A DNA stretch of 64,000 bases from Alkalibacterium subtropicum (GCF_900112455.1 NZ_FOLT01000002.1:186001-250000), one strand, 5' to 3'; positions 9,638-17,509 are shown, counted from the stretch's first letter. Notes: generated from the sequence alone by a model not told the origin. A program made the numbers and translations.

Positions 9638-11104
9638 ATGCCTATCAAACAATCGGGTCCTTATAAAAAGAAAACAGTAGTCAGCGTACTTTTGATTTTG
9701 CTCTTTTTAGTTCCAATGCTGGTCTCGCTCTTTCATTATTTCAAGCCGGTTCCGGAAGGCCTTTCCACAGAAGGGAAATCACATAAAACGAGTGACTTAG
9801 AGTTCCTGTATGACCTGACTTATCAGAATGAAGCGGGTGACGTCGTGCATGAACAGCAGATTTTTGACCGAGTGTATCGCATGATCGACGAGGCAGAAGA
9901 CTTTATCGTTCTGGATATGTTCCTCTTCAACGACGACTATGACCATACCGACCCGGATCTGGACTTTCCTCAGCTATCGACGGAACTGTCCGACGCCCTG
10001 ATCGAAAAGAAACAGACGGCACCCGATGTGGACATCGTCTTTATCACCGATCCCATCAACACCTTTTACGGTACATACATGCCCGAGCACATCGCACAGA
10101 TGACGGACGCAGGGATCAGCATGGTGTTTACTGACTTAGATCCACTGAGAGATTCCAATCCTGTGTATTCCGGCTTTTCACGCACGTATCTGGACTGGTT
10201 TGACCGTTCCGGATCAAGCTATCTCCCAAATATTCTTCGTCCGCAGGGGCCAGAGGTCGCCGTGCCTTCGTATACGAAACTGCTTCATTTTAAAGCGAAC
10301 CACCGGAAAACACTGATGACTGAACGGGAAGGCCTAATCACTTCCGCCAACCCGCATGATGCCAGCGCCTATCATTCCAATATTGCCTATGTTTTAAAAG
10401 GCGACATCTTAAAGGACCTGCTGGCTTCAGAAAGAGCGGTGGCTGAACTGTCCGGTTTCGACACTGAATTGTTTGATTCCTTTGAGGTCCGGGATTTAGG
10501 TAGTGAATCAGGTGGTGTGTATAATGTACAGCTTTTGACAGAAAAGAAAATAAAAGACTCACTTTTAGAATCGATCAGTCATGCAGATGAAAATGACGCA
10601 ATCAAGATCGGGATGTTTTATCTTTCGGACAGAGACATCATTTATGCCCTGATCGAAGCGGACAGACGAGGTGTTTCGATCCAGATGGTTCTCGATATCA
10701 ATCAGGATGCCTTCGGTAATAAAAAAATCGGCATCCCCAACCGGCCTGTGGCAGACGAACTGACTAAAGGTGACAGTGCCATCGCTGTTAGATGGTATAA
10801 GTCACACGGCGAACAGTTCCATTCGAAGTTTTACATGCATGAAACAGAGACAGACGTCACGATGATCGGCGGTTCGACCAATTTCACCCGCCGGAACCTG
10901 GATGACTATAACCTTGAAACGAATGTGAAGATCACAGGAACAAAAGATCAGCCAGAAATCGAGGACATGCTGCAGTACTTTGACCGGATCTGGAACAACG
11001 AGGGCGGCACCTATACCGTCGACTACGCCGAGCACGCAGAAGCAACGGCCTGGAAAGATTGGCTCTATCATATCCAGGAATTTACGGGCTTGTCCACGTT
11101 TTAG
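9638..11104 (+). CDS. Membrane-anchored phospholipase D family protein
   Basis: A 488-residue protein with a basic N-terminus, one membrane span (about 13-33) and two HKD-type motifs: HFKANHRKT at about residue 216 and HSKFYMHETE at about 395, each followed by a Gly/Ser-x-N segment (SANPHDAS, GGSTNF). Two HKD motifs form one active site in the phospholipase D/cardiolipin synthase superfamily, so a phosphodiesterase or phosphatidyl transferase acting at the membrane is likely. A GTG at 9587 is in frame, but ATG 9638 has AGCAGG 7 bases ahead and is preferred. It is monocistronic, with a terminator at 11166-11206. Confidence 0.85.
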   Translation: MPIKQSGPYKKKTVVSVLLILLFLVPMLVSLFHYFKPVPEGLSTEGKSHKTSDLEFLYDLTYQNEAGDVVHEQQIFDRVYRMIDEAEDFIVLDMFLFNDDYDHTDPDLDFPQLSTELSDALIEKKQTAPDVDIVFITDPINTFYGTYMPEHIAQMTDAGISMVFTDLDPLRDSNPVYSGFSRTYLDWFDRSGSSYLPNILRPQGPEVAVPSYTKLLHFKANHRKTLMTEREGLITSANPHDASAYHSNIAYVLKGDILKDLLASERAVAELSGFDTELFDSFEVRDLGSESGGVYNVQLLTEKKIKDSLLESISHADENDAIKIGMFYLSDRDIIYALIEADRRGVSIQMVLDINQDAFGNKKIGIPNRPVADELTKGDSAIAVRWYKSHGEQFHSKFYMHETETDVTMIGGSTNFTRRNLDDYNLETNVKITGTKDQPEIEDMLQYFDRIWNNEGGTYTVDYAEHAEATAWKDWLYHIQEFTGLSTF

Positions 11105-11165
11105 GTAAACAAAATTTCTCCAGTTTCATCAAAGAATGAAGTGACATGTTTACACAATCTAATAT

Positions 11166-11206
11166 AAAAAAGTTCCGAATTCGATTACTGTATTCGTAAC
11201 TTTTTT
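11166..11206 (+). terminator. Terminator after phospholipase D-like gene
   Basis: The arms at 11166-11180 and 11192-11206 pair with one mismatch and end in a T6 run on the plus strand. Confidence 0.75.
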
Positions 11207-11254
11207 GTATAATCTATTGGTTAATGTTTGCCGGTAAAGTGACTAAATTAAGCT

Positions 11255-11285
11255 AAGACACACTACATTTCGATTAGTGTGTCTT
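11255..11285 (-). terminator. Hairpin downstream of small membrane gene
   Basis: A perfect 11-bp stem (11255-11265 with 11275-11285) lies just past the leftward gene ending at 11301. The T-run on the minus strand is weak, so it may act only as a 3' stabiliser. Confidence 0.55.
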
Positions 11286-11300
11286 TGCATAATTTTAGCC

Positions 11301-11534
11301 TCAACTGAATAGCCACGCCAGCCAGCCGATGACCATGCCTAAAATAACCAGCAGCTGAAGGATCAGAGATATCGTGGCTAACGCCTTGACCCAGGTTGCA
11401 TATCTGATGATATCAGAACTTGTTAATATATAAATCGAAAAGACAATGCCAAATACCGGAACGATATATGACAACATAATGAGCGTGATGACTTTTGCGA
11501 TGAGCTGCAGTTCTTTGTTATTGCTTCTTTCCAC
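11301..11534 (-). CDS. Small two-span membrane protein
   Basis: A 77-residue protein with two hydrophobic segments (about 13-34 and 48-74) joined by a short polar loop. A GGGGGG-containing ribosome binding site precedes the ATG. The family is not recognised. It is monocistronic, with a hairpin 16 bases past its stop. Confidence 0.65.
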   Translation of the reverse strand: MERSNNKELQLIAKVITLIMLSYIVPVFGIVFSIYILTSSDIIRYATWVKALATISLILQLLVILGMVIGWLAWLFS

Positions 11535-11937
11535 TATATTTCTCCCCCCTTCTCAAGTCATTCATTTTCGACTCTTCCGTATCATTGTAGCGTAGATAAT
11601 CAGTATTATTAGTATATAGTCCGTACTCAACATACTTTTGCGCCTCTTTATAATATATTTGCCAAAATTATAATGAATTATCTTATCTTTTCTGTTAAAT
11701 AGTTTTGTGAAAACATCCTCTTAATAAACCTTTAATAATCCGAGATCCCTGAAACATGAGTCAGATGCTATTATTGTATACCACCTAATCTGAGAAGTGG
11801 TAAAACGGTAGTGTAATCCGACCATTTTCTTATTCGACGTTCATTATGAAATGTGACGAGTCATTCTAATAGGTGCACATAGTAAGAGCATTGCATCAAC
11901 GGATATCTGCAAGAGGTATTTTGTGTTAAAAGTACAC
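11535..11937. other. Non-coding stretch ahead of 51-bp repeat array
   Basis: AT-rich sequence without a convincing gene. The only signal is AAGAGG at 11910-11915, 7 bases before a GTG that opens into the repeat array. Confidence 0.5.
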
Positions 11938-12516
11938 TTGAGCGACACTCAGACGACTTTCATTAGGCGCACTGACGGCAACTCCTCTTTGAGTGATGCT
12001 AATGAGGTGTTCATTGGACGCGCTCAGAATATTTTTCGTTTGAGCAATGCCAATAGAACGTTCATTGGACGTACTCAGGTTAATTTCCGTTTGAGCAATG
12101 CCAATGAAGCATTTATTCGACGTGCTCAAGTTAATTACCAATTGAGCAATGCTAATGAGGCGTTCATTGGACGTGCTCAGGTTAATTTCCGGTTGAGCAA
12201 TGCCAATAGAACGTTCATTGGACGTACTCAGGTTAATTTCCGTTTGAGCAATGCCAATAGAACGTTCATTGGACGTACTCAGGTTAATCTCCGTTTGAGC
12301 AATGCCCATGAGACGTTCATTCGACGTGCTCAGGTTAATTCCCGCTTGAGCAATGCTAATGAGGCGTTCATTCGACGTGCTCAAGTTAAATTCTGTTTGA
12401 GCAATGCCAATAAGGCGTTCATTCGACGTGCTCAGGATAATTTCCGTTTGAGCAATGCTAATGGAGTACTCATTAGGCGTACTCATATTAACTCTCACTT
12501 GGGCGGTACTAACTAG
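11938..12516. repeat. Tandem array of 51-bp hairpin repeats (11 units plus a partial)
   Basis: Units start every 51 bases at 11938, 11989, 12040 and so on to 12499. Most open with TTGAGCAATG and contain CGTTCATT and GTGCTCA. Each is a nested hairpin: outer arms TTGAGCA/TGCTCAA (7 bp), a symmetric 5x5 internal loop, inner arms AATGA/TCATT, then an AT-rich spacer of about 12 bases. Some base changes keep pairing (for example AATGAA/TTTATT with a G-U pair). The first and last units are the most degenerate. Because 51 is a multiple of 3, both strands show open frames of about 197 codons, with 17-residue repeats. I regard this as a consequence of the period rather than proof of a gene. Confidence 0.9.
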
Positions 12517-12674
12517 AATCATTGAGACATTATACTAAAAGGAAAACCATTCTCCCCTTATTTTTCTTCATCAAAACACCCCTAAGTTTTAACCCCACTA
12601 TATTATTTACTTTATTAATACACTTATCTCTATATATTTGGCACTATAAATTGTTAATCGAGTCTAACGCGGAT

Positions 12675-13517
12675 TCACTCCATCTCGTCAAGCATGACTT
12701 CAATTCCTGGATCGTCATAATCATTTATCACTATTTTATTCGTCGTTGTCATTCTTCCGGGCTCACTGTCTGGCTGGATGGCGACAGACTCTTGCACTTC
12801 CGTTTCCAGCGTGTACTGGACCAGCACGCCCTCATTATCGACGACTGATTCCAGAACGATCCCTTCATAAGAAAGGCCTTCCTGATAAGCGATATTGTGT
12901 TCGACTGACTGAATGATCTGTTCGATAGCGTTTAGATCCTGTAAACGTTCCACTTCATCTTCTAACTCTGACAGGTTTTCTTCTTTCTGTTGCTCCAAGA
13001 ATGCCTCTGAGTAATTTACAGTGTAAACCACCGTAGCATCTCGTTCTTCTTTCGTTATGTCATCGATCATCGACTCATCGAGGTCTATGTCCAGCAAAGG
13101 TTCCAGAGGAGAGCCAAAGTCTTTCTCGGCTTTTACCCATTCAGCATCATTGACCACTTCTCCATCCTGGTCGATATATCTGCCTTCCTCATCGACTCTA
13201 CCGAAACGTTCATATGTAGTTGAATCCACAGACGAAAGCTCTGTTTTCGTTGAGACGTCACTGTCAGGTCCTTCCATGACCACGGACGACTGCCAGTCCA
13301 TCCCTTCGTCCGTCATCACGAATACACCTTCTGTCTCAGTCTCTACCGCACCTTCATCTCTCTCAACACTGGTCGTTACGCTGAACCGCCCGTTATCCAC
13401 TTCAGATAACTCTTCGCTTGCCTCTTCAACTTCTTCGGCATACTGAGCTGTATCTGCATTCTCACAGGCAGCCAGAGAAAAAGTAGCTATTACTATTCCA
13501 CCTACAATTTTTAACAT
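12675..13517 (-). CDS. Secreted lipoprotein, DUF6612-like
   Basis: A 280-residue protein with a lipoprotein signal peptide (lipobox LAAC, Cys at 18), then an acidic domain with the pattern of DUF6612/LolA-like lipoproteins: an early helical EEVEEASEELSEVDNG, strands FSVTTSVER and VFVMTDEGMDWQ, and a helical segment at about 185-215. It should sit on the outer face of the membrane. The start ATG has GGGGGGAT just ahead. A remnant matching its first 7 codons joined to codons from about 130 on lies at 17370-17509, so it belongs to the duplicated locus. Confidence 0.8.
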   Translation of the reverse strand: MLKIVGGIVIATFSLAACENADTAQYAEEVEEASEELSEVDNGRFSVTTSVERDEGAVETETEGVFVMTDEGMDWQSSVVMEGPDSDVSTKTELSSVDSTTYERFGRVDEEGRYIDQDGEVVNDAEWVKAEKDFGSPLEPLLDIDLDESMIDDITKEERDATVVYTVNYSEAFLEQQKEENLSELEDEVERLQDLNAIEQIIQSVEHNIAYQEGLSYEGIVLESVVDNEGVLVQYTLETEVQESVAIQPDSEPGRMTTTNKIVINDYDDPGIEVMLDEME

Positions 13518-13644
13518 CGTATCCCCCCACTTTATAATTTAGTATCTTATTATCAACTAACTTTAGACTACTTAATTACAAGCTCTTTTTCAAAAACAGT
13601 TCATAGAATCTGGCGAAAATTTCTGATTCTATTGAGTGAGTCGA

Positions 13645-13827
13645 TCATTGGGAAATACCTGCTTTCCTTGTTTTTTCATAAGTATATGGCTGATTTTGTT
13701 TTGTAATTTCTTTTGTACTTGCAGTACTTGCAAATACTGACATCGATGGGGTAATACTTGTAGGTAGTGCTATAGCTGCTGCTATGCCCAAGAATGCCTT
13801 GCGATTTTTTCTTTTGTTGATTTTCAT
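13645..13827 (-). CDS. Small secreted peptide (60 codons)
   Basis: A 60-residue protein with a clear signal peptide: KINKRKNRK n-region, a hydrophobic core AFLGIAAAIAL, and a likely cut after VFA at about 34. This leaves a mature peptide of about 26 polar residues rich in Lys, Thr and Gln. AAGGGAG precedes the ATG at good spacing. It follows the 110-residue membrane gene by 15 bases. The role is unknown: it could be a signalling peptide or secreted effector, or the 5' stub of a decayed longer gene. Confidence 0.6.
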   Translation of the reverse strand: MKINKRKNRKAFLGIAAAIALPTSITPSMSVFASTASTKEITKQNQPYTYEKTRKAGISQ

Positions 13828-13842
13828 AGTTATTATCTCCCT

Positions 13843-14175
13843 TTAATTTAATTTTTTATGTCTTATATAGACAACCATTACTGCTCCGATGATTCCAGAA
13901 ATGAAGTAGTTTAAACCATACTCATTGTCCCAAAAGGAAAAGATTAGGAAATTTGCTATACATAATAATTCTAGACAGATAAGTTCAAGTTGTTTTCTGC
14001 CCTGAAATTTTGTGTTTTTCCATCCTAATATACCAGCGCCTATCAAAGCGACCCATAGAAAAAGCGAAGAACTTTCGTTGTTATCATTCAAATAAATAGA
14101 ATAAAAACCTAAAGAAGCAACTAGTAAAATAAAGTAGCCTGCAGTTACAATGTTTTTTTGTTTTATAGACAACAT
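13843..14175 (-). CDS. Small four-span membrane protein
   Basis: A 110-residue hydrophobic protein with four predicted spans (about 8-26, 35-50, 62-78 and 86-103) and a basic C-terminus RHKKLN. GAGGGGGG lies 7 bases before the ATG. It follows the 30-codon peptide gene at 14336-14428 on the same strand, with a gap of 160 bases. Size and topology would fit an immunity protein for a membrane-active peptide, but that is only inferred from position. Confidence 0.7.
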   Translation of the reverse strand: MLSIKQKNIVTAGYFILLVASLGFYSIYLNDNNESSSLFLWVALIGAGILGWKNTKFQGRKQLELICLELLCIANFLIFSFWDNEYGLNYFISGIIGAVMVVYIRHKKLN

Positions 14176-14335
14176 ATATGTCCCCCCTCGATTTTTTTAT
14201 ATTTTGATTTTTGACAAAAAAAAAGACTTGTTCTCTTACTTCCATTGACATAAATAATAATATCTCCACGCATTTAGAGCTTTCCCTACATGACGAAGCG
14301 AGTCGGTAATCCCACTAGCTTAAAACAAAATTAAA

Positions 14336-14428
14336 TCAAAATTTCAGTAAAACTCTAAAAAAGATTGGACTTGCGCCGATCACAAAGGACAATAGTTCTG
14401 GTGCGATTTCCCAGCCGTATGGTATCAT
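14336..14428 (-). CDS. 30-codon hydrophobic peptide gene, copy A
   Basis: A 30-codon frame starts at ATG 14428 with GAGGAG 7 bases ahead. The peptide begins MIPYGWEIAPELLSFVIG and ends hydrophobic with two basic residues. Its first 18 residues match copy B (16176-16262) except at two positions. The DNA upstream (ribosome binding site, 5' leader, promoter, preceding terminator) is also nearly the same in both copies. Conservation of the start, frame and N-terminus, with divergence in the C-terminus, argues for real translation. No standard leader or SHP pattern is seen. It could be a leaderless membrane-active peptide or an Rgg-linked signal. Confidence 0.7.
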   Translation of the reverse strand: MIPYGWEIAPELLSFVIGASPIFFRVLLKF

Positions 14429-14466
14429 TCTCTCACTCCTCTCAAGGTATTAGCCAATACACCTCG

Positions 14467-14472
14467 AGTATA
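14467..14472 (-). promoter_or_regulatory. Conserved -10 element of peptide cassette A
   Basis: TATACT on the minus strand lies in a segment (14429-14480) nearly identical to the one ahead of copy B, including GGTATACTCGAGGTGTATTG. A dyad-like GTATTGGCTAATAC follows it in the leader. No good -35 is seen at 17 bases, which would suit an activator such as Rgg. Confidence 0.5.
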
Positions 14473-14480
14473 CCATCGAT

Positions 14481-14540
14481 AAACAAAAAAAGAATAGAAT
14501 GTAACGCTTTGCGTCAAAACTGTATATTCTATTCTATCAC
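14481..14540 (-). terminator. Duplicated Rgg terminator, copy A
   Basis: Minus-strand AGAATAGAAT pairs perfectly with ATTCTATTCT, followed by a T7 run. It matches the terminator behind the intact Rgg gene (16321-16373), where the same stem has one mismatch. Confidence 0.75.
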
Positions 14541-14585
14541 TGATATTCAATTTGTATACGTATATATTCCTTTTATTGAATATGT

Positions 14586-14728
14586 TCACAACAAAATACC
14601 TGCATACTGCTCCACATCTTTCTTCAAACCCTTTATTTATTTTGTTTCTCCTATAAATTCCAGATAGCTTAGTATCTTTATGATTTTCTCAATTTCCTGC
14701 GGTTTTCCTTGGTGAATATCTAATATAG
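14586..14728 (-). pseudogene. C-terminal remnant of an Rgg-family regulator
   Basis: The minus strand encodes LDIHQGKPQEIEKIIKILSY and, after an in-frame TAA, a tail ending VEQYAGILL and a stop. It aligns with the last 47 or so codons of the Rgg gene at 16410-17282, with the TAA replacing a Gln codon. The similarity ends abruptly near 14728. Together with the following terminator, promoter and peptide gene, this shows that a whole Rgg-3'-end/peptide cassette was duplicated and the regulator copy was lost. Confidence 0.85.
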
Positions 14729-14845
14729 ACGGACGACTACCAATCCACTACCTCATCGCATCCTCTCATTAGACTCGAAAAAAACTTCCCCTTTGAGTGC
14801 TACAAAGGGCCCAATTATTAGACATAGTGACTTTTTTAAATGAAT

Positions 14846-14899
14846 AACTGGATCCTAAGATAGCGGGCTTATTCTATCCCCAGTTTATAAGATCCAGTT
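14846..14899 (-). terminator. Terminator after lipoprotein gene
   Basis: Arms AACTGGATC (14846-14854) and GATCCAGTT (14891-14899) pair, with an inner GATAG/CTATC stem. It lies 43 bases past the lipoprotein stop. Confidence 0.65.
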
Positions 14900-14941
14900 T
14901 CCTTTTCCTGTTGGTTGATGAAACACATAATCTTTTCTATA

Positions 14942-15490
14942 TTAGTAATTTACATTTATATTGCTGATTGTTCTAAAAATATCACTGTATATATTCTTTA
15001 TCTCATTTTCAGTTAGCTCTTCTCCTTCTTCTCCACCCTCAAATATCCAGTGTTCGCCATAATCATTCACTGAATGATACAAATACCCGGCTGCATAACT
15101 CTTTGGATAAACGTCTGCCACGTTCTGATAAGTAGGACCTTTAAATACAAAAGGACTGTGGGCTTTTGTTGTACCGATAAAAAAGACGGGGATTCCTAAT
15201 TTTTCATAAGCATTAACATACTTGTCATCAGATGCTTCGACTAAGTTTTCCGGCATTATGAATAATGCATCTCCCTGTACATTCATTGCATTATTTTCAT
15301 CTGCTAAATCATCAAACGTTACAGTTGAAAATGAAATATTATCTTCAGAAACATCCGGAATATCTCCAATTATACTTATCCTTAATGCATCTCCTGTATA
15401 TGGGTTGGTGTTGGTGTTGCTGTTAGAACACCCTGAAATATATACGATTAGTAATATAGGTAAATAAAAAATCCATTTTTTTCTCAACAT
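14942..15490 (-). CDS. Lipoprotein, unknown function
   Basis: A 182-residue protein with a lipoprotein signal (ISGC, Cys at about 21), then an alpha/beta domain with alternating strands (LRISIIGDIP, ALFIMPENL, IPVFFIGTT) like a periplasmic-binding or nucleotide-binding half domain. AAGGAG precedes the ATG. It follows the 216-residue secreted protein by 13 bases and ends the peptide-cassette B operon. The family is not recognised. Confidence 0.75.
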   Translation of the reverse strand: MLRKKWIFYLPILLIVYISGCSNSNTNTNPYTGDALRISIIGDIPDVSEDNISFSTVTFDDLADENNAMNVQGDALFIMPENLVEASDDKYVNAYEKLGIPVFFIGTTKAHSPFVFKGPTYQNVADVYPKSYAAGYLYHSVNDYGEHWIFEGGEEGEELTENEIKNIYSDIFRTISNINVNY

Positions 15491-15503
15491 ATTGAGTTAC
15501 TCC

Positions 15504-16154
15504 TTAATACAATGAATATGTTTTTTGAATAGTCATATTACTAGATGTGTAAGTCACTGTGCCACTTGTATTTACACTGCTTGAGAAACCTGGAATAGAT
15601 ACCGTCACTCCTCCCCCAACATTCCGCTTTAGAACAAATTTACCTGTTACTCCTACAGTGACTTTTGTTTGAGGTAAAGAAGCTTTAGGATAATAATGAG
15701 ACTCTCTCCAGGTTGCTTGACTCGAGCCAGCTGCTGAATCAGAACCTTGTGTATAATCATCAATTTGTCTAAAAGATCCATAACCTCTGATTAAAAAAGT
15801 GGCACTTAGCTCTGCTTTATAATTACTGTTTCGAGAATATGCTTGGGTCCAGCTTACGTTCCTGTATATAGTAGAACCTGCAGTACTTGTCATCATTACA
15901 CTTTGATTAGATTGTGATGATGGTATTACTCTTTCTTGAGCTTCCTTGAATGTTATATTTTCATTTTCAGCAACCTTTTGTATATATTCCAATTGAGAAA
16001 TATCTGTAACTGTATAATCACCAAAATCTCCAGTTTTCATTAAATTAATTGGTTCTTTTAATGTTCCTTCATCAGCCAATACGTTTTCAGATCCTGATAT
16101 AATTATACTGAACATACATCCTAAAGTTATTAATACAGAAATTACTTTTTTCAT
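15504..16154 (-). CDS. Secreted beta-rich protein, unknown function
   Basis: A 216-residue protein with a Sec signal peptide (basic KK, core VLITLGCMFSIIISG, likely cut after VLA at about 27). A short pro-like region (TVTDISQLEYIQKVAE) precedes a Ser/Thr/Tyr-rich, glycine-rich C-terminal domain with little cysteine, suggesting a secreted beta-sandwich. AGGAGG lies ahead of ATG 16154. It starts 21 bases after the 28-codon peptide gene, so both share one promoter. It may be a toxin-like or surface-active product; I know no named family. Confidence 0.75.
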   Translation of the reverse strand: MKKVISVLITLGCMFSIIISGSENVLADEGTLKEPINLMKTGDFGDYTVTDISQLEYIQKVAENENITFKEAQERVIPSSQSNQSVMMTSTAGSTIYRNVSWTQAYSRNSNYKAELSATFLIRGYGSFRQIDDYTQGSDSAAGSSQATWRESHYYPKASLPQTKVTVGVTGKFVLKRNVGGGVTVSIPGFSSSVNTSGTVTYTSSNMTIQKTYSLY

Positions 16155-16175
16155 TATAAACTCCTCCTAGTTTGT

Positions 16176-16262
16176 TTATAGCATCAATTTAAACAGTAAT
16201 GCAGTTACTCCAATTACAATAGATAATAGTTCTGGTACGATTTCCCAGCCGTATGGTATCAT
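16176..16262 (-). CDS. 28-codon hydrophobic peptide gene, copy B
   Basis: A 28-codon frame from ATG 16262 with GAGGAG 7 bases ahead. It begins MIPYGWEIVPELLSIVIG and ends in a hydrophobic stretch with one Lys. It is a paralogue of 14336-14428: the first 18 residues differ at two sites, while the C-terminal thirds are unrelated. It sits directly downstream of the Rgg gene's terminator and promoter segment and 21 bases before the 216-residue secreted protein. That is the usual neighbourhood for an Rgg-controlled peptide, though it does not resemble SHP or ComS pheromone precursors. Confidence 0.7.
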   Translation of the reverse strand: MIPYGWEIVPELLSIVIGVTALLFKLML

Positions 16263-16300
16263 TCTTTCTCTCCTCTCAAAGTATTAGTCAATACACCTCG

Positions 16301-16306
16301 AGTATA
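16301..16306 (-). promoter_or_regulatory. Conserved -10 element of peptide cassette B
   Basis: Minus-strand TATACT in the segment 16263-16320, which repeats the cassette A promoter. It is followed by the dyad GTATTGACTAATAC (16281-16294) in the leader. Conservation between copies suggests a shared regulator, plausibly the adjacent Rgg. Confidence 0.5.
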
Positions 16307-16320
16307 CCGACGATAAATAA

Positions 16321-16373
16321 AAAAAGAACAGAATGTAAAGCTTTGCGTCAAAACTCTTTTCATTCTATTCTGT
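16321..16373 (-). terminator. Terminator after Rgg gene, copy B
   Basis: Minus-strand AGAATAGAATG pairs with CATTCTGTTCT (one mismatch), followed by T7. It lies 37 bases past the Rgg stop. Confidence 0.75.
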
Positions 16374-16409
16374 CTTTAATATTCAACTATTTTTTTTCTT
16401 AATTATTTC

Positions 16410-17282
16410 TCACAAGACAACACCCGCATACTTTTCCACATCTTTTTTCAAATCTTCCACTTGCTTTGTTTCTCCTATAAATTCCAGATAGTTTAATATC
16501 TTTATTATTCTCTCGATTTCCTGCGGTTTTCCTTGGCGGATATCTAAAATGACCTGGTAAAAATGAGTGAGTGTTTTCTCGTAGAGTTGATTCTTTCTAA
16601 CAAGATGCTGATCCAGTTCTTGCAGAAAATAACCAACCAGTTCATCCTCATCTCTTTCAAGGAAGAGATCAATGCAATTGAGCAGAAACAGAACAATGTC
16701 ATCCTGGTACAGTCTTAATTTTTTTCTGAAAACCAGTTTCTTTACTGTTCTTTTATACGCCATTTGAATATATTCGGTATCAAAGAGGAATAAACAGTTC
16801 ATGAATAAAGCCAGTTCCATGTGGTTCCAATGCGTCACTTTATTGAGATGGTCTTTTATCTTATGTACATTGTTATTAAGCTGTTTTTCTCTTTCAGGAG
16901 ACAGGTTTCCTTTATTTCTCCGTTCAATTCCCAGCATTTGTGTATGAAGAGCAAGGTAATAGAAGTCATGTGTTTTTTCATATTCTACTAAGATTCTACT
17001 TTCAACCTCTTCAGACAACGTTCCTTTTGAGTAATAGTCCGTATATACTTCTAAATACATTGCCTGCTTTTTCGAGGATTTCCCTTCTTCCAGCAGGAAT
17101 AGGAATTCCTCCATCCGGACATTTAGTCTGTCCAGCAGTTTTACCAGCAAATCAAACGATAGTGTCTGATTGCGGTTTTCAATACTGGATAGTGTGGTTC
17201 GTGTGGTGATAGTGCCAGCCAGTTCCTCCTGCGTCAGCTGACGTTCTTTCCTTAATGACTTGATCAGTTCTCCTGTTTCCAT
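16410..17282 (-). CDS. Rgg/GadR/MutR family transcriptional regulator
   Basis: A 290-residue protein with an N-terminal XRE-type helix-turn-helix (about 5-58, LTQEELAG...TTLSSIENRNQTLS) and an all-helical C-terminal repeat domain, the layout and length of Rgg regulators that bind short peptides. ATG 17282 is preferred over 17291 because AAGGAG is 10 bases upstream of the former and touches the latter. It lies immediately upstream of peptide gene copy B, which is probably its target or ligand source. A truncated sister lies at 14586-14728. Confidence 0.85.
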   Translation of the reverse strand: METGELIKSLRKERQLTQEELAGTITTRTTLSSIENRNQTLSFDLLVKLLDRLNVRMEEFLFLLEEGKSSKKQAMYLEVYTDYYSKGTLSEEVESRILVEYEKTHDFYYLALHTQMLGIERRNKGNLSPEREKQLNNNVHKIKDHLNKVTHWNHMELALFMNCLFLFDTEYIQMAYKRTVKKLVFRKKLRLYQDDIVLFLLNCIDLFLERDEDELVGYFLQELDQHLVRKNQLYEKTLTHFYQVILDIRQGKPQEIERIIKILNYLEFIGETKQVEDLKKDVEKYAGVVL

Positions 17283-17369
17283 TGCTCTCATTCTCCTTCT
17301 ACGTGAATTCTAACTCTCATCTTTACCAATTATAGGAGCATACCTGCACGACAGATACAGATTCCTAAT

Positions 17370-17509
17370 GCTCTGAATCATTTATTGTGTAAACCACCGT
17401 ATCAGCTTGCTCTGCTTTAGGTATGTCATCGATCATCGACTCATCTAATTCTATGTCCAGCAATAGTTCCAGGGGAGAGCCAAAATCTTCCTCCTACATT
17501 TTTCAGCAT
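17370..17509 (-). pseudogene. Remnant of DUF6612-like lipoprotein gene
   Basis: The minus strand starts like the lipoprotein at 12675-13517 (ATG CTG AAA AAT GTA GGA, with GAGGAG ahead). It then jumps to the equivalent of about codon 130: GSPLE-LLDIELDESMIDDI and TVVYTIN in another frame. About 120 codons are deleted, the frame is shifted and the match fades near 17370. It flanks the Rgg gene, so lipoprotein copies bracket the duplicated locus. Confidence 0.85.

Noticed and set aside
11938-12516. CRISPR array
   Set aside because: Whole units are related, with no constant repeat separated by unique spacers, and no cas genes are nearby.
11923-12522. Two overlapping open frames of 197-198 codons on opposite strands
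   Set aside because: Both follow from a 51-bp (3 x 17) repeat without stops in one unit. Sister arrays of 52 bp cannot code, and the minus frame has no ribosome binding site. Kept as a repeat feature instead.
13057-13446. Plus-strand Ser-rich frame, similar to one at 17423-17617
   Set aside because: The similarity is real but comes from the minus-strand lipoprotein gene and its remnant.
14365-14667. Plus-strand frame of 100 codons
   Set aside because: Antisense to the peptide gene A promoter, its terminator and the Rgg remnant; the minus strand explains the sequence.
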